The notes below the pieces were generated by a model. That model had not been told where the DNA came from and searched no databases. It saw only the letters and a list, made by a program, of their open reading frames with translations. This document shows, in pieces, positions 1 through 7,744 of a stretch of 64,000 nucleotides of DNA; the stretch's first letter is position 1; every line of letters begins with the position of its first letter. Origin of the DNA: Gemmatimonadota bacterium (GTDB lineage: Bacteria > Latescibacterota > UBA2968 > UBA8231); the NCBI GenBank assembly GCA_018673255.1, contig JABHDC010000023.1:1-64000 (forward strand), given 5' to 3'. A program made the position numbers and the translations under genes.

Positions 1-1
1 A

Positions 2-457
2 GGAGAAGGGCTGCAGATCTGGCAGCACGATGCGGCAAGTGAGCAGTTGCCTGTAACGGGAGGGACCGTCGTGCTCGCCGGTCTGGGGATCTGGACCATC
101 CTGCGAGTCCTCTCCCGGACTTTCTCCGGAGCAGTTCCTGCTGGGGTACGCCTGGTGTTGGCTGCCATCATGGAAGAGGAGTTGCTACGCCTGCATCTAT
201 GTCGCCAGGGTTGGCGTTTGCAGCACGAAGAGCTATATGCCGAGGCGGGGCACGTGCGTCAGCTGCTGGTATGGGAATCCACTGGCGAGGAGGCACTGCC
301 ATTCTGGAACGGCACGTCCCCGCTGTCACAGGGCCATGGTCTGCTCGGGGAATTCCTGTCGGAACGACGACGCTATTTTTCGGTGAACCAGTCGGCCGAC
401 CCCGACCTGGCCTATCTGAAAAAGGCCCTGAACGACAGTCGGCTGGTGCAAACCTGA
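2..457 (+). CDS. Unknown protein, 3' part only (5' end outside the window)
   Basis: The frame is open from base 2 with no stop, so the gene almost certainly begins before the window; the TTG at 47 is a poor start. About 152 residues are visible. A hydrophobic stretch (LAGLGIWTIL and following) at about residues 26-36 is followed by an amphipathic basic part and a C-terminus rich in charged residues ending ALNDSRLVQT. The hydrophobic start and the soluble tail would fit the end of a membrane-anchored protein. I recognise no family. A small hairpin with a T-run lies about 110 bp downstream (568-588), and the next gene is on the opposite strand. Confidence 0.55.
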   Translation, partial: GEGLQIWQHDAASEQLPVTGGTVVLAGLGIWTILRVLSRTFSGAVPAGVRLVLAAIMEEELLRLHLCRQGWRLQHEELYAEAGHVRQLLVWESTGEEALPFWNGTSPLSQGHGLLGEFLSERRRYFSVNQSADPDLAYLKKALNDSRLVQT

Positions 458-567
458 AGAAGCCCTGGCGTACCGGTGACCCGACTACCTGTTCCCGGCA
501 CACTCATTCAAGCCCTCAGGGTCGCTATACCTCGAGGCGGTAGCCGAAGCGTGGGAATCCCCGAAGC

Positions 568-588
568 CATCACAGCGTGATGTTTTCT
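568..588 (+). terminator. Possible intrinsic terminator
   Basis: CATCAC-AGC-GTGATG is a perfect 6-bp stem with a 3-nt loop, followed directly by TTTTCT on the plus strand. It lies 110 bp after the stop of the partial plus-strand gene and just before the convergent stop of the MerC-like gene. The short stem makes it a modest terminator. Confidence 0.4.
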
Positions 589-596
589 GAGACGGA

Positions 597-1316
597 CTAG
601 GCCGAACACGAAGTGCAGTTGTCAGACGTCGCACTCGGAACCGGCCAGGCATTCCACACGGTCGCTGCGAGCAGGATTGCTGCACCAGCGTAGACCACCC
701 CATCCGCCGGAATGGCGAATCTGCCAACCACCAGCGCGACGGTGGCGATCAACCCCACCGTCAATGGCCCATGTCCGTGCCGCCGCCGTGCCCCCATGGC
801 CAGGCTCGCCACGGCAAGGCCCAGCATCACTGTCATCACTGGCAACACGTAGGGTGTGTAGTCGACGAAACTGACACCCAGCGCCCCCAGAATACCGGCG
901 TACGCGGGCCAGCAAGCGGGGCAACTCAACACAGGAAGCAAGCTGGCCAACCCGGCGCCTGCAGCGGCCAGTGCGCCGAACCATGTCCCTTGTGCCGCCC
1001 GCTTCTCGCCCGCCAACTGAGCCACAATCCATTCCGGTGGCGGCGCTCCCAGCATCTGTCCGGCATCGGTGCGGTAGACGCGACAGGCCTGTGCATCGCT
1101 CTGCGAATTCGAACCGGCCACATCCTCGCCATCGACCAGGACGGTAGGCGAACCGTACTGGGCCGCATAGGTCGGCGAAGCCGAGTCGGCACGGTCCCAT
1201 TCGTGCCACTCGGGAGAAATTCCCGCCTGTTCACAAGCCTGCCTCAACGCTTCTCTTGCGGCAGGCACGTTGGGGCAATCGTCGTCGTAGATCAGCTCAA
1301 GTCGGAATCTCATCAT
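597..1316 (-). CDS. Thioredoxin-like domain fused to a MerC-like membrane domain
   Basis: Residues 1 to about 90 look like a small thioredoxin-fold domain: a beta strand leading to YDDDCPN, then helix, then GSPTVLVDGEDV, which resembles the cis-Pro region. A membrane domain of about four helices follows. It contains the pair SCPACWPAYAG, as in MerC/MerT mercury-uptake proteins, then a His/Arg-rich loop (GARRRHGHG) and a C-terminal CTSC. The role may be uptake or handling of mercury or another soft metal, or simply a redox membrane protein; MerA and MerR are not visible nearby. The start is one of two adjacent ATGs (1316 or 1313) behind a GGGAGG ribosome site; the longer open frame upstream has no good signal. 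It lies downstream of the histidine kinase on the same strand. Confidence 0.7.
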   Translation of the reverse strand: MMRFRLELIYDDDCPNVPAAREALRQACEQAGISPEWHEWDRADSASPTYAAQYGSPTVLVDGEDVAGSNSQSDAQACRVYRTDAGQMLGAPPPEWIVAQLAGEKRAAQGTWFGALAAAGAGLASLLPVLSCPACWPAYAGILGALGVSFVDYTPYVLPVMTVMLGLAVASLAMGARRRHGHGPLTVGLIATVALVVGRFAIPADGVVYAGAAILLAATVWNAWPVPSATSDNCTSCSA

Positions 1317-1377
1317 GCCTCCCTCAGGCCTAATGTCTGTTCCATGGGGCAAAGTCAAGGCCGACGGAGAATCGAGT

Positions 1378-3684
1378 CTAGTGCGCTGTTCGGGCCGCCG
1401 CTCGGCGATCACGCAGCGCCACGGCTCGGGCCATCGTATCCGTCACATGCGCCATGTCACTGAAAGGTTTCGACAGGCGAAGATCGAAGGCGCTCAGCCG
1501 CGGATCTTCAATGGACAGATCCCAGCCTGTGATCAGGACCGTGGCCAGCAACGGATCGATGCGCCGCAGTTCCCTGGCCACGCGGTCACCTGGCATGCCC
1601 GGCATGCCGAGATCGATGAAGGCCACATCGAAACGCCCTGGTGCAAAGCGGGACAGGGCTTCCTGCGAACCGGTGCAGACCTCGACGTGGTGAGCGCTCG
1701 AGAACACCCGGGAGAGGACACGACCCGTGGTCACGTCATCATCGATGATGAGCAGCGTGGCACGTCGCACGTCGATTTCGGAGCCGCGATGAAGCTCGCG
1801 GAGGCTTTCCGTCTCCTGCCAGAGGGGAAAGTGCAGATGGAATGTCGTTCCCTCATCCGGCGTGCTGTCGACATCGATGGTTCCCCCCCAACGTGTGATA
1901 CTCCCAAACACGGTGGAAAGACCAAGACCACTGCCGACCTTGGTCTTCGTCGTGAAGAAGGGTTCGAAGAGGCGCTGCTGTGTCTCTTCTTCCATGCCCA
2001 CGCCGGTGTCCACCATCTCCAGCAGAACGACCCCGTCGCCGGCCCGGGTCCGCAGGGTGATCACTCCCCCGGCAGGCATGGCATCGACCGCATTGAAGAT
2101 CAGATTCATGAGCAGTTCGTCCATCTCGGAGGCCGAGGCAGCGATCGGCGGAATCTCGCCGAGATCCTCGACCAGCTCGATGGTGATCCCACGGGCCTCG
2201 GCATCGTCCTTCCACCGTGGGCGAGCCATCCGCACCACATCGTGGATATGCTGATTCAGCTTGACCGCCTGTAATGCGGAATCTCGTTCACCCCGTACGG
2301 TGCGCCCCAGGCGTTGCACCAGTTCGCGGGCCCGCTCCCCTGCAGCCAGAATCTCTTCGGCAGCGCGGGTCACTTCAGGATCGGTTTGTGTCGCCCTGAG
2401 TAGGTCGGCCGGCCCCAGAATCCCGACGAGAATGTTGTTCAGATTGTGACTGACCCCGGCCGACATTTCGCCCAATACACGGAGACGTTCAAGCCGGCTC
2501 AGTTCATGCTCATTCCGTCGGCGCTCGGTGACATCGACCAACACACCACGGACGCCGCTCACCTGGCCACTTCGGATCACGGGGCGACTCGTGGTCTCCA
2601 TCCAGACCACGTCACCCGCCTTGGTGAGAATGCGAAGTTCAGTAAGCTGCCCAGCAGCACCATCGATGACCCGAGCAAAACGCTCGCTGACCATCATCAC
2701 GTCATCTTCGTGCACGAATTGTGTGAAGGGCCGACCCAGAACCTCATCGATTGTATATCCGGCGATCGGCTCCATGGCCGGGCTCACGTATGTGATGACG
2801 CCCGTGCGATCGACAGAGTAGATGACGTCGTTGATCTCTTCGACCAGCTCACGATACTTCTGCTCCGACGCCTCGAGGTCCTCAGCAATCAGCGTGCGGT
2901 CGGTGATATCCGAAGCGACCCCGACCAGCCCGCTCACCTCGCCACTCGCATCGATCATGGGTTCGTAGTGGACATCGAAGACCAGACCGGCAACACGCAC
3001 CGTACCCGAATGAGCTTCGCCCTCCAGGGCCCGTCGCGCACTGCTGACGACCTCCGGCACATCGGCGTAGACCTCGAAGAGAGAACGTCCAACGACTTCT
3101 CCCGGTGACAACCCCAGCCGCTGCAGAGATCGCCCCTCGGACAGTGTGAAGACGCCTTGGGCATCGGTCGCCCACAGCACCAGTGGGATACCCTCGATGA
3201 CTGAACGCAGCCGGGTCTCGCTTTGGCGCAGGGCCAGCGTCGCCGTGGTGACCTCGGAGATGTCGGAGACAACGGCGAAGTAGCCTTTGACCTCGCCATC
3301 GTCGCCGCGGTCCGGCACGCAATGGGTGAGGAAATACTTGATCGACCCGTCTTCGTTCTGCGCCTTGCCTTCGAACTCCACCTCCTCGCCCGCCAGGACG
3401 CGATCCAGATACGGCTTGGAACGATCGAAGGCTGCTTCATCCAGAACGTCGGGCACCCGACGTCCGATCAACTCGTCGCGAGACATACCGAACCATCGCT
3501 CGTAGCCGCGATTGACGAATCGATAGGTGAAGGTGTTGTCGATGTAGGAGATGAGAACGGGAACTGAGTCGGTGATCACCCGGAGGCGTTCCTGGCTTAT
3601 GCGCAGGGCCTCATCAGAATGCTCGCAATCTGCCAGTCGCTGCCGCAGCGACTGGACTTCGTCATGCAGGTTACTCTCACCCAT
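1378..3684 (-). CDS. Three-PAS hybrid histidine kinase with C-terminal receiver domain
   Basis: A cytoplasmic hybrid sensor kinase of 768 residues without obvious membrane segments. It has a short N-terminal coiled coil, three PAS domains (about 30-150, 155-270 and 275-395), a dimerisation/phosphoacceptor helix with GVSHNLNN (His413), an HATPase domain with the N-box NLIFNAVDAM, DTGVGM, FEPFFTTK and GSGLGLS, and a receiver domain with the acidic pocket IDDD, phosphoacceptor Asp691 (FIDLGMPG) and LSKPF. The residue after the phosphoacceptor His is Asn, whereas most HisKA proteins have Asp or Glu. The ATG at 3684 is preferred over an in-frame TTG nine bases upstream. No DNA-binding output is fused, so signals must go to the receiver or a separate partner. 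Confidence 0.9.
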   Translation of the reverse strand: MGESNLHDEVQSLRQRLADCEHSDEALRISQERLRVITDSVPVLISYIDNTFTYRFVNRGYERWFGMSRDELIGRRVPDVLDEAAFDRSKPYLDRVLAGEEVEFEGKAQNEDGSIKYFLTHCVPDRGDDGEVKGYFAVVSDISEVTTATLALRQSETRLRSVIEGIPLVLWATDAQGVFTLSEGRSLQRLGLSPGEVVGRSLFEVYADVPEVVSSARRALEGEAHSGTVRVAGLVFDVHYEPMIDASGEVSGLVGVASDITDRTLIAEDLEASEQKYRELVEEINDVIYSVDRTGVITYVSPAMEPIAGYTIDEVLGRPFTQFVHEDDVMMVSERFARVIDGAAGQLTELRILTKAGDVVWMETTSRPVIRSGQVSGVRGVLVDVTERRRNEHELSRLERLRVLGEMSAGVSHNLNNILVGILGPADLLRATQTDPEVTRAAEEILAAGERARELVQRLGRTVRGERDSALQAVKLNQHIHDVVRMARPRWKDDAEARGITIELVEDLGEIPPIAASASEMDELLMNLIFNAVDAMPAGGVITLRTRAGDGVVLLEMVDTGVGMEEETQQRLFEPFFTTKTKVGSGLGLSTVFGSITRWGGTIDVDSTPDEGTTFHLHFPLWQETESLRELHRGSEIDVRRATLLIIDDDVTTGRVLSRVFSSAHHVEVCTGSQEALSRFAPGRFDVAFIDLGMPGMPGDRVARELRRIDPLLATVLITGWDLSIEDPRLSAFDLRLSKPFSDMAHVTDTMARAVALRDRRAAARTAH

Positions 3685-3724
3685 AGCGACCAAGCCTTAC
3701 GTGTCACAGCGCACCGGATCGGGT

Positions 3725-3754
3725 AGTATGGTCCCATTCGGTGACGGGTAGCAA
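3725..3754 (-). promoter_or_regulatory. Candidate sigma70-type promoter for the PAS histidine kinase
   Basis: Read on the minus strand, TTGCTA and CATACT are separated by 18 bp and end about 40 bp before the kinase ATG at 3684. Each hexamer matches 4 of 6 consensus bases. The position fits, but the match is weak and the promoter consensus of this lineage is unknown. Confidence 0.3.
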
Positions 3755-3767
3755 GAAGGTTCTGTCT

Positions 3768-4445
3768 CTACGAGGCGGCCTTCACCCCCACGAAAATCAC
3801 ATGCTGGGCTCCGCCCTTCTTCAGACGCGCCCGCACGGTTTCAGCCCGGGTCTCGAAACCATGATAACGAAGACGGTGCTCGAATTTCTTGTCGTCCCAG
3901 GCCGACCACACGGCCAGCACACCGCCGGCGCGCAGGGCGGTGGCCGCTGCTGCAATGCCGTCGTTTCCATAGAGATCGAGGTTCTCTTCCGTGGTGAATG
4001 CCGTGGGCCCATTGTCCACGTCGAGCATGATGGCATCGAAACGCTCGGGTTGGGCCCGCAGCGAGAGCGCCACATCCTGCCCCTCCACACACACGCGACT
4101 GTCCTGGAGCGGATGTCCCGTGATCTCCCCAAGGGGACCACGATTCCACTCCACGACGGCAGGGACGAGTTCGGCCACCGTGACGGTTGCCTCCGGCGCC
4201 ACCTGATCCAGCGTCGAGCGCAGCGTGAAGCCCATCCCCAAACCGCCCACCAGCACATGAGGCTGGTCCATATCCGCCACGTGACGGCAGGCCAGGGTGG
4301 CCAGCTCTTCCTCCGAGCCATGCAGACGACTCGACATGAGGGTCTTGCCATTCACGTGTATGACGTATTCCCCGTCGCGTCGCGTCAGCCGCATATCGCT
4401 GCCATCCGGTGTGCGCGTTTCTCCGATCAGTTCCCAGGGCTTCAA
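3768..4445 (-). CDS. Spermidine-synthase-like (PABMT-fold) protein
   Basis: About 225 residues with the Rossmann-type fold of spermidine synthases and related methyltransferases. HVLVGGLGMGFTL matches the glycine-rich S-adenosyl-binding loop, VTVAELVPAVVEW matches the strand ending in the acidic ribose ligand, and IMLDVDNGP matches the strand-4 Asp region. Family members of this short type usually begin near a PWE motif followed by a beta hairpin, so I place the start at the TTG at 4445 (LKPWELIG...). The frame is open to 4607, but that extension is G-rich low-complexity sequence. The usual GGGDG of true SpeE is not present, so another small-molecule methyl or aminopropyl transfer is possible. 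It is the first gene of a minus-strand group ahead of the PAS kinase. Confidence 0.75.
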   Translation of the reverse strand: MKPWELIGETRTPDGSDMRLTRRDGEYVIHVNGKTLMSSRLHGSEEELATLACRHVADMDQPHVLVGGLGMGFTLRSTLDQVAPEATVTVAELVPAVVEWNRGPLGEITGHPLQDSRVCVEGQDVALSLRAQPERFDAIMLDVDNGPTAFTTEENLDLYGNDGIAAAATALRAGGVLAVWSAWDDKKFEHRLRYHGFETRAETVRARLKKGGAQHVIFVGVKAAS

Positions 4446-4539
4446 GGGTATCTGCTTCTCACGGTCATTGTGTGTGTGCGATGCGCTTTCCGTCGATGGA
4501 ACGAATCTATGGCAATTCAGGGACAGGACCGTCAGACTT

Positions 4540-4582
4540 CCCCCACCCACCCGCTTGACCCATCCCCCACAGCACCCCACCC
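4540..4582 (-). repeat. Putative G-quadruplex-forming run of seven G-tracts
   Basis: On the minus strand this stretch has seven tracts of three to five guanines with loops of 1-6 nt (plus strand reads CCCCC-A-CCC-A-CCC-GCTTGA-CCC-AT-CCCCC-ACAGCA-CCCC-A-CCC, wording approximate for the last loops). It lies in the intergenic region between the divergent spermidine-synthase-like and acetylesterase genes, on the non-template strand for the former. Confidence 0.5.
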
Positions 4583-4647
4583 TTGGCCGCTGTCCCCAAA
4601 CCACCACACCACGATCTCACCACACCAGATATCACCACGGAGTCACG

Positions 4648-6057
4648 ATGAATCGGCAGGACGAACTCGGCGTCCTCATTGAGGCCGGCGCCCAGGACTG
4701 GCAGATCTTCCAGCGGTCGCCTGACAATGCGGCGACCCTCTCCCTGTCGGGCCGCTGGACCACGCGTGAGCCCTACTCGAAAGCCGTCGTCGTCGTGCGC
4801 CTCGTACGCGAGGCCGACGGCGAGGCGGTCTGCCGCTCCCTCCAGTGGGTCCGATGCACGACGAGCAAGGCCGGCACCTGGAAAGTGACCCTGCCGGATG
4901 TGCCCGCCGGTGGCCTCTATCGCCTCGAGACCACGCTGCAGCTGAGTGACGGTCCCGTCGAATGGGGACAGCGGGGCGACATGGTCCACCACATCGGCGT
5001 CGGCGATATCTGGGTGATCACAGGGCAGAGCAACTCCGAAGGCCATGGCAAGTCACCGGTTCCCGATGCACCCGAACTGGGGGTTCACATGTTCCACGCC
5101 CGCGGCCAATGGGCGCTGGCGACACACCCTCTCAACGACTCCACCGACACGCGCTACCTGCCCAATCGCCTCGGCTCCAATCCTTCACAGAGCCCCTGGC
5201 TCGTCTTCGCCAAGACCCTGCGCGCCGAACTGGGTGTGCCCATCGGCCTGATCCCTGCTGCCCTGGGTGGCTCACCCCTGTCGGCGTGGACGCGCGATCA
5301 GAAAAACGTGCCAGGCGGCGGCGTGCTCTTCGACAACATGCTCCGCTTTGTGGCAGATGCCGAAGCCGGCGTGCGCGGCGTCGTGTGGTATCAGGGGGAA
5401 TCCGATCAGGCCCCCGAACAACGTCGCGTCTATGCGCGCAACTTCCGGAGTTTTGTCGCCGACCTGCGCAGGAGCTTCGGCAACCCGCAGTTGCCCGTCA
5501 TTACCGTGCAACTGAATCGCTGGGTCGGTGACCCGGACGGCGCCGCGGACCGCAACTGGGACGGCATGCGTGAGATCCAGCGTCGACTGGCCCGCACCAT
5601 GCGCCATCTCTTCATCATCTCCACCATCGACCTGGGTCTGTCCGATGGCATCCACACCAGCTCACTTGGCAATGTCGCCATCGGCCATCGCGCCGCATCG
5701 ACGGCGCTGGGTGGTGTATTCAGTCGCGATGTGAAGTTCCGCCATCCAGACTGCATCGCTGCCACGCGCAAATCGGCGAAACGTATCGAGCTGCAATTCG
5801 AACATGTCGACGAACGTCTGCACTTCGAGAGTGTGATCCCCGACGAGTTTCCCTTCCTCGTGAGAGACACCCAGGGCGAGGTCCAGATCGAGAGCTGGTC
5901 GATCCCCAAACCGGATCGCTTCGAGATCCGTCTGGCGCGTCCCCTGCAGGGAAAGACCGTCGTCATCGGGGCGCCCGGCGCGTTCCCACCCGCCGTCGTG
6001 CCCCAGGATATCTCAGGACATCGCCCGATGTTGGCTTTCACACAGATCGTGGAATAA
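4648..6057 (+). CDS. SGNH-type acetylesterase (sialate O-acetylesterase/SASA family)
   Basis: A protein of 469 residues. An N-terminal beta-sandwich region (about 1-115) precedes a SASA-type SGNH esterase domain with the nucleophile motif ITGQSNSEG (Ser128), WYQGES in the middle block, and the C-terminal dyad DGIH (Asp333, His336). A further beta-rich region follows, from about 370 to the end. The family removes acetyl groups from sialic acid or acetylated polysaccharides such as xylan. No signal peptide is visible at the chosen start. The ATG at 4648 has a CGGAG site 5 nt upstream; the frame is open further upstream but crosses C-rich intergenic DNA. It fits the glycan-deacetylation theme of the window. 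Confidence 0.85.
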   Translation: MNRQDELGVLIEAGAQDWQIFQRSPDNAATLSLSGRWTTREPYSKAVVVVRLVREADGEAVCRSLQWVRCTTSKAGTWKVTLPDVPAGGLYRLETTLQLSDGPVEWGQRGDMVHHIGVGDIWVITGQSNSEGHGKSPVPDAPELGVHMFHARGQWALATHPLNDSTDTRYLPNRLGSNPSQSPWLVFAKTLRAELGVPIGLIPAALGGSPLSAWTRDQKNVPGGGVLFDNMLRFVADAEAGVRGVVWYQGESDQAPEQRRVYARNFRSFVADLRRSFGNPQLPVITVQLNRWVGDPDGAADRNWDGMREIQRRLARTMRHLFIISTIDLGLSDGIHTSSLGNVAIGHRAASTALGGVFSRDVKFRHPDCIAATRKSAKRIELQFEHVDERLHFESVIPDEFPFLVRDTQGEVQIESWSIPKPDRFEIRLARPLQGKTVVIGAPGAFPPAVVPQDISGHRPMLAFTQIVE

Positions 6058-6749
6058 CAGTCCATCTACTCCGGGTAACCACTGTCCCGGCATCCGCAGA
6101 CCTGGCATCCGCAACCAACCTTGGCATCCTCCGCCTTGTCTTGCCGGGCCAAGGGCCGATCAAACATCCTGGCAGACCTCTTGGCGTATCCGCTGAGGCG
6201 GACCTGGTGTGTGTGGCCATGGGGAGCGACGCCGACGAGACGACTGTTGCTTTGTCATCGAAATCCCGTATGACTTCGTCCCGATCATGCGATGGAGATG
6301 TGTCGCCTCGTGGCGCTGTGGCGCGCCCTGGAAGGCGCGCGCCTGATTCCATTCAGGCTATCCAGACGCACCCTTCGTCTCATCTGACACCAGGCTCGTA
6401 GCGCTCAGAAGGATGGTTGGACAGAGGGGTCGAGTGCTCTGTACTCGACCCCAGGTACAGTGGGTCCGCCCCTGTTGGACAGCAGTTGCCCAGACGGCCA
6501 CAGGCTCTTCAAGAGCGGCGATCTCACGTTGGCGACACCCTTCGCGCAGGACTCCCTGAGGCCGCATCAGATGGCGCCGTGGGGGATGTGGGAGGGCCCA
6601 CTCGACGATGGATTGCGCTCTGCTTGTACAGTCAGTGCGAGAGAAACAGTCAGCCTCGCGCCGACGGGCCACTGGCGCGAGTCGGCATTCTGATGCTTGA
6701 TGTGTGACAGGCCAGCAGCCCCACCAGACCATCCACCAGGAGCCACCTC
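6058..6749. other. Gene-free stretch of about 690 bp
   Basis: I find no convincing coding sequence on either strand: all open frames lack ribosome sites and protein-like composition. It contains one perfect inverted repeat (6426-6452) and one GC-rich near-palindrome around 6320-6345 (GGCGCGCC...GGCGCGCGCC). It separates two plus-strand genes and is unusually long for this window. Confidence 0.7.
6426..6452. repeat. Perfect 10-bp inverted repeat (7-nt loop)
   Basis: GGGGTCGAGT-GCTCTGT-ACTCGACCCC. The arms are exact reverse complements. No T-run follows on either strand, so it is more likely an operator, a protein-binding palindrome or a structured leader than an intrinsic terminator. It lies about 300 bp before the MDR dehydrogenase gene. 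Confidence 0.6.
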
Positions 6750-7727
6750 GTGACCACGCGCGCCATCGTCTTCACCGCCCCGGGACAGGTCGAAGTTCAG
6801 GACATGGACATGCCCGCACCCGGCGCCGGCGAAGTGCAGATAGAGACACGCTACTCCAGCATCAGTTCCGGTACCGAGGGCTGGGTCCTTCACAATCAGT
6901 TCACCTGGGCGCCCACGACCTATCCTGTCGTACCCGGCTACCAGCGTGTGGGCACGATCACCGCACTCGGCGCAGGTGTGAGCGGGTGGAAGGAAGGTGA
7001 CGTGGTCATGGCGACCAATAGCAGCTGGGCGACATCGCCCGTGCCCTTCTGGGGTTCGCATGCCAGCCTGGCCAACACGAAGGCAGAGAACGTCTACAGC
7101 CTGCCCGAGGGGGCGAATCCGGTGGATGCCGCCGCCACGGTCGTGGTGCAGGTCGGCTACAATGCCGCCTACCGTCCGTATCTGGAACCGGGTGACTGGG
7201 TCGTCGTGTATGGCGATGGCCCCATCGGGCAATTCGGCGCCCAGGCCGCTCGTGCCCGCGGGGCGCGTACGATCCTGGTAGGGCATCGCGCCGAGCGCCT
7301 GACCGCTGCCACCGCGCACAGTGCCGATCACGCCCTGGCCGACGGCCCCGACACGGTCGAGCAGATCCGGGCGATCACGGGCGAGCAGCATGTGCCCGTC
7401 ATCATCGACACGGTGCAGAAGCACGCCTGCCAGGAATCCTACATGCCCCTCATGGCACACGGCCAGGGACAGATCGTCTATTCCGGATTCTCACCAGCCG
7501 AACCGTGGGCGAGCATGAATTCGCTCCACATTCAGGAATTGACGACCCACTACATCTCCGGCATCAATCGTGCTCGCATGGAGGCCACCCTCAACCTGAT
7601 GGCGGCGGGAAGACTGGCGTTGACGCCGTTGATCACGCACCAGGTTTCATTTGAGGAAGCACCCCGCATGTACAAGATGATCGACGAGAAGTCAGAGCCC
7701 TTCCTGAGTATCGTCTTCGAGTGGTGA
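6750..7727 (+). CDS. Medium-chain dehydrogenase/reductase (zinc-less type)
   Basis: A protein of 325 residues with the MDR layout: N-terminal GroES-like domain with YSSISSGTEGW and PVVPGYQRVG, then a Rossmann domain with VVVYGDGPIGQFGAQ. The catalytic-zinc Cys/His/Glu set and the structural zinc Cys4 loop of true alcohol dehydrogenases are not evident. The SSGTE motif and overall pattern resemble the group containing BchC-like and sugar/polyol dehydrogenase-like proteins. The substrate cannot be read from sequence. The start is GTG at 6750, with an AGGAG site about 8 nt upstream. It converges on the ABC-exporter genes with only a few bases between stops. Confidence 0.85.
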   Translation: MTTRAIVFTAPGQVEVQDMDMPAPGAGEVQIETRYSSISSGTEGWVLHNQFTWAPTTYPVVPGYQRVGTITALGAGVSGWKEGDVVMATNSSWATSPVPFWGSHASLANTKAENVYSLPEGANPVDAAATVVVQVGYNAAYRPYLEPGDWVVVYGDGPIGQFGAQAARARGARTILVGHRAERLTAATAHSADHALADGPDTVEQIRAITGEQHVPVIIDTVQKHACQESYMPLMAHGQGQIVYSGFSPAEPWASMNSLHIQELTTHYISGINRARMEATLNLMAAGRLALTPLITHQVSFEEAPRMYKMIDEKSEPFLSIVFEW

Positions 7728-7744
7728 CGATCAGCTGAGCACCC

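Noticed and set aside
6426..6452. Calling the perfect palindrome a terminator
   Set aside because: No T-run follows on either strand and there is no gene end within about 350 bp on the expected side.
6358..6732. Minus-strand open frame in the 690-bp gap
   Set aside because: Composition is not protein-like, there is no ribosome site and no recognisable domain.
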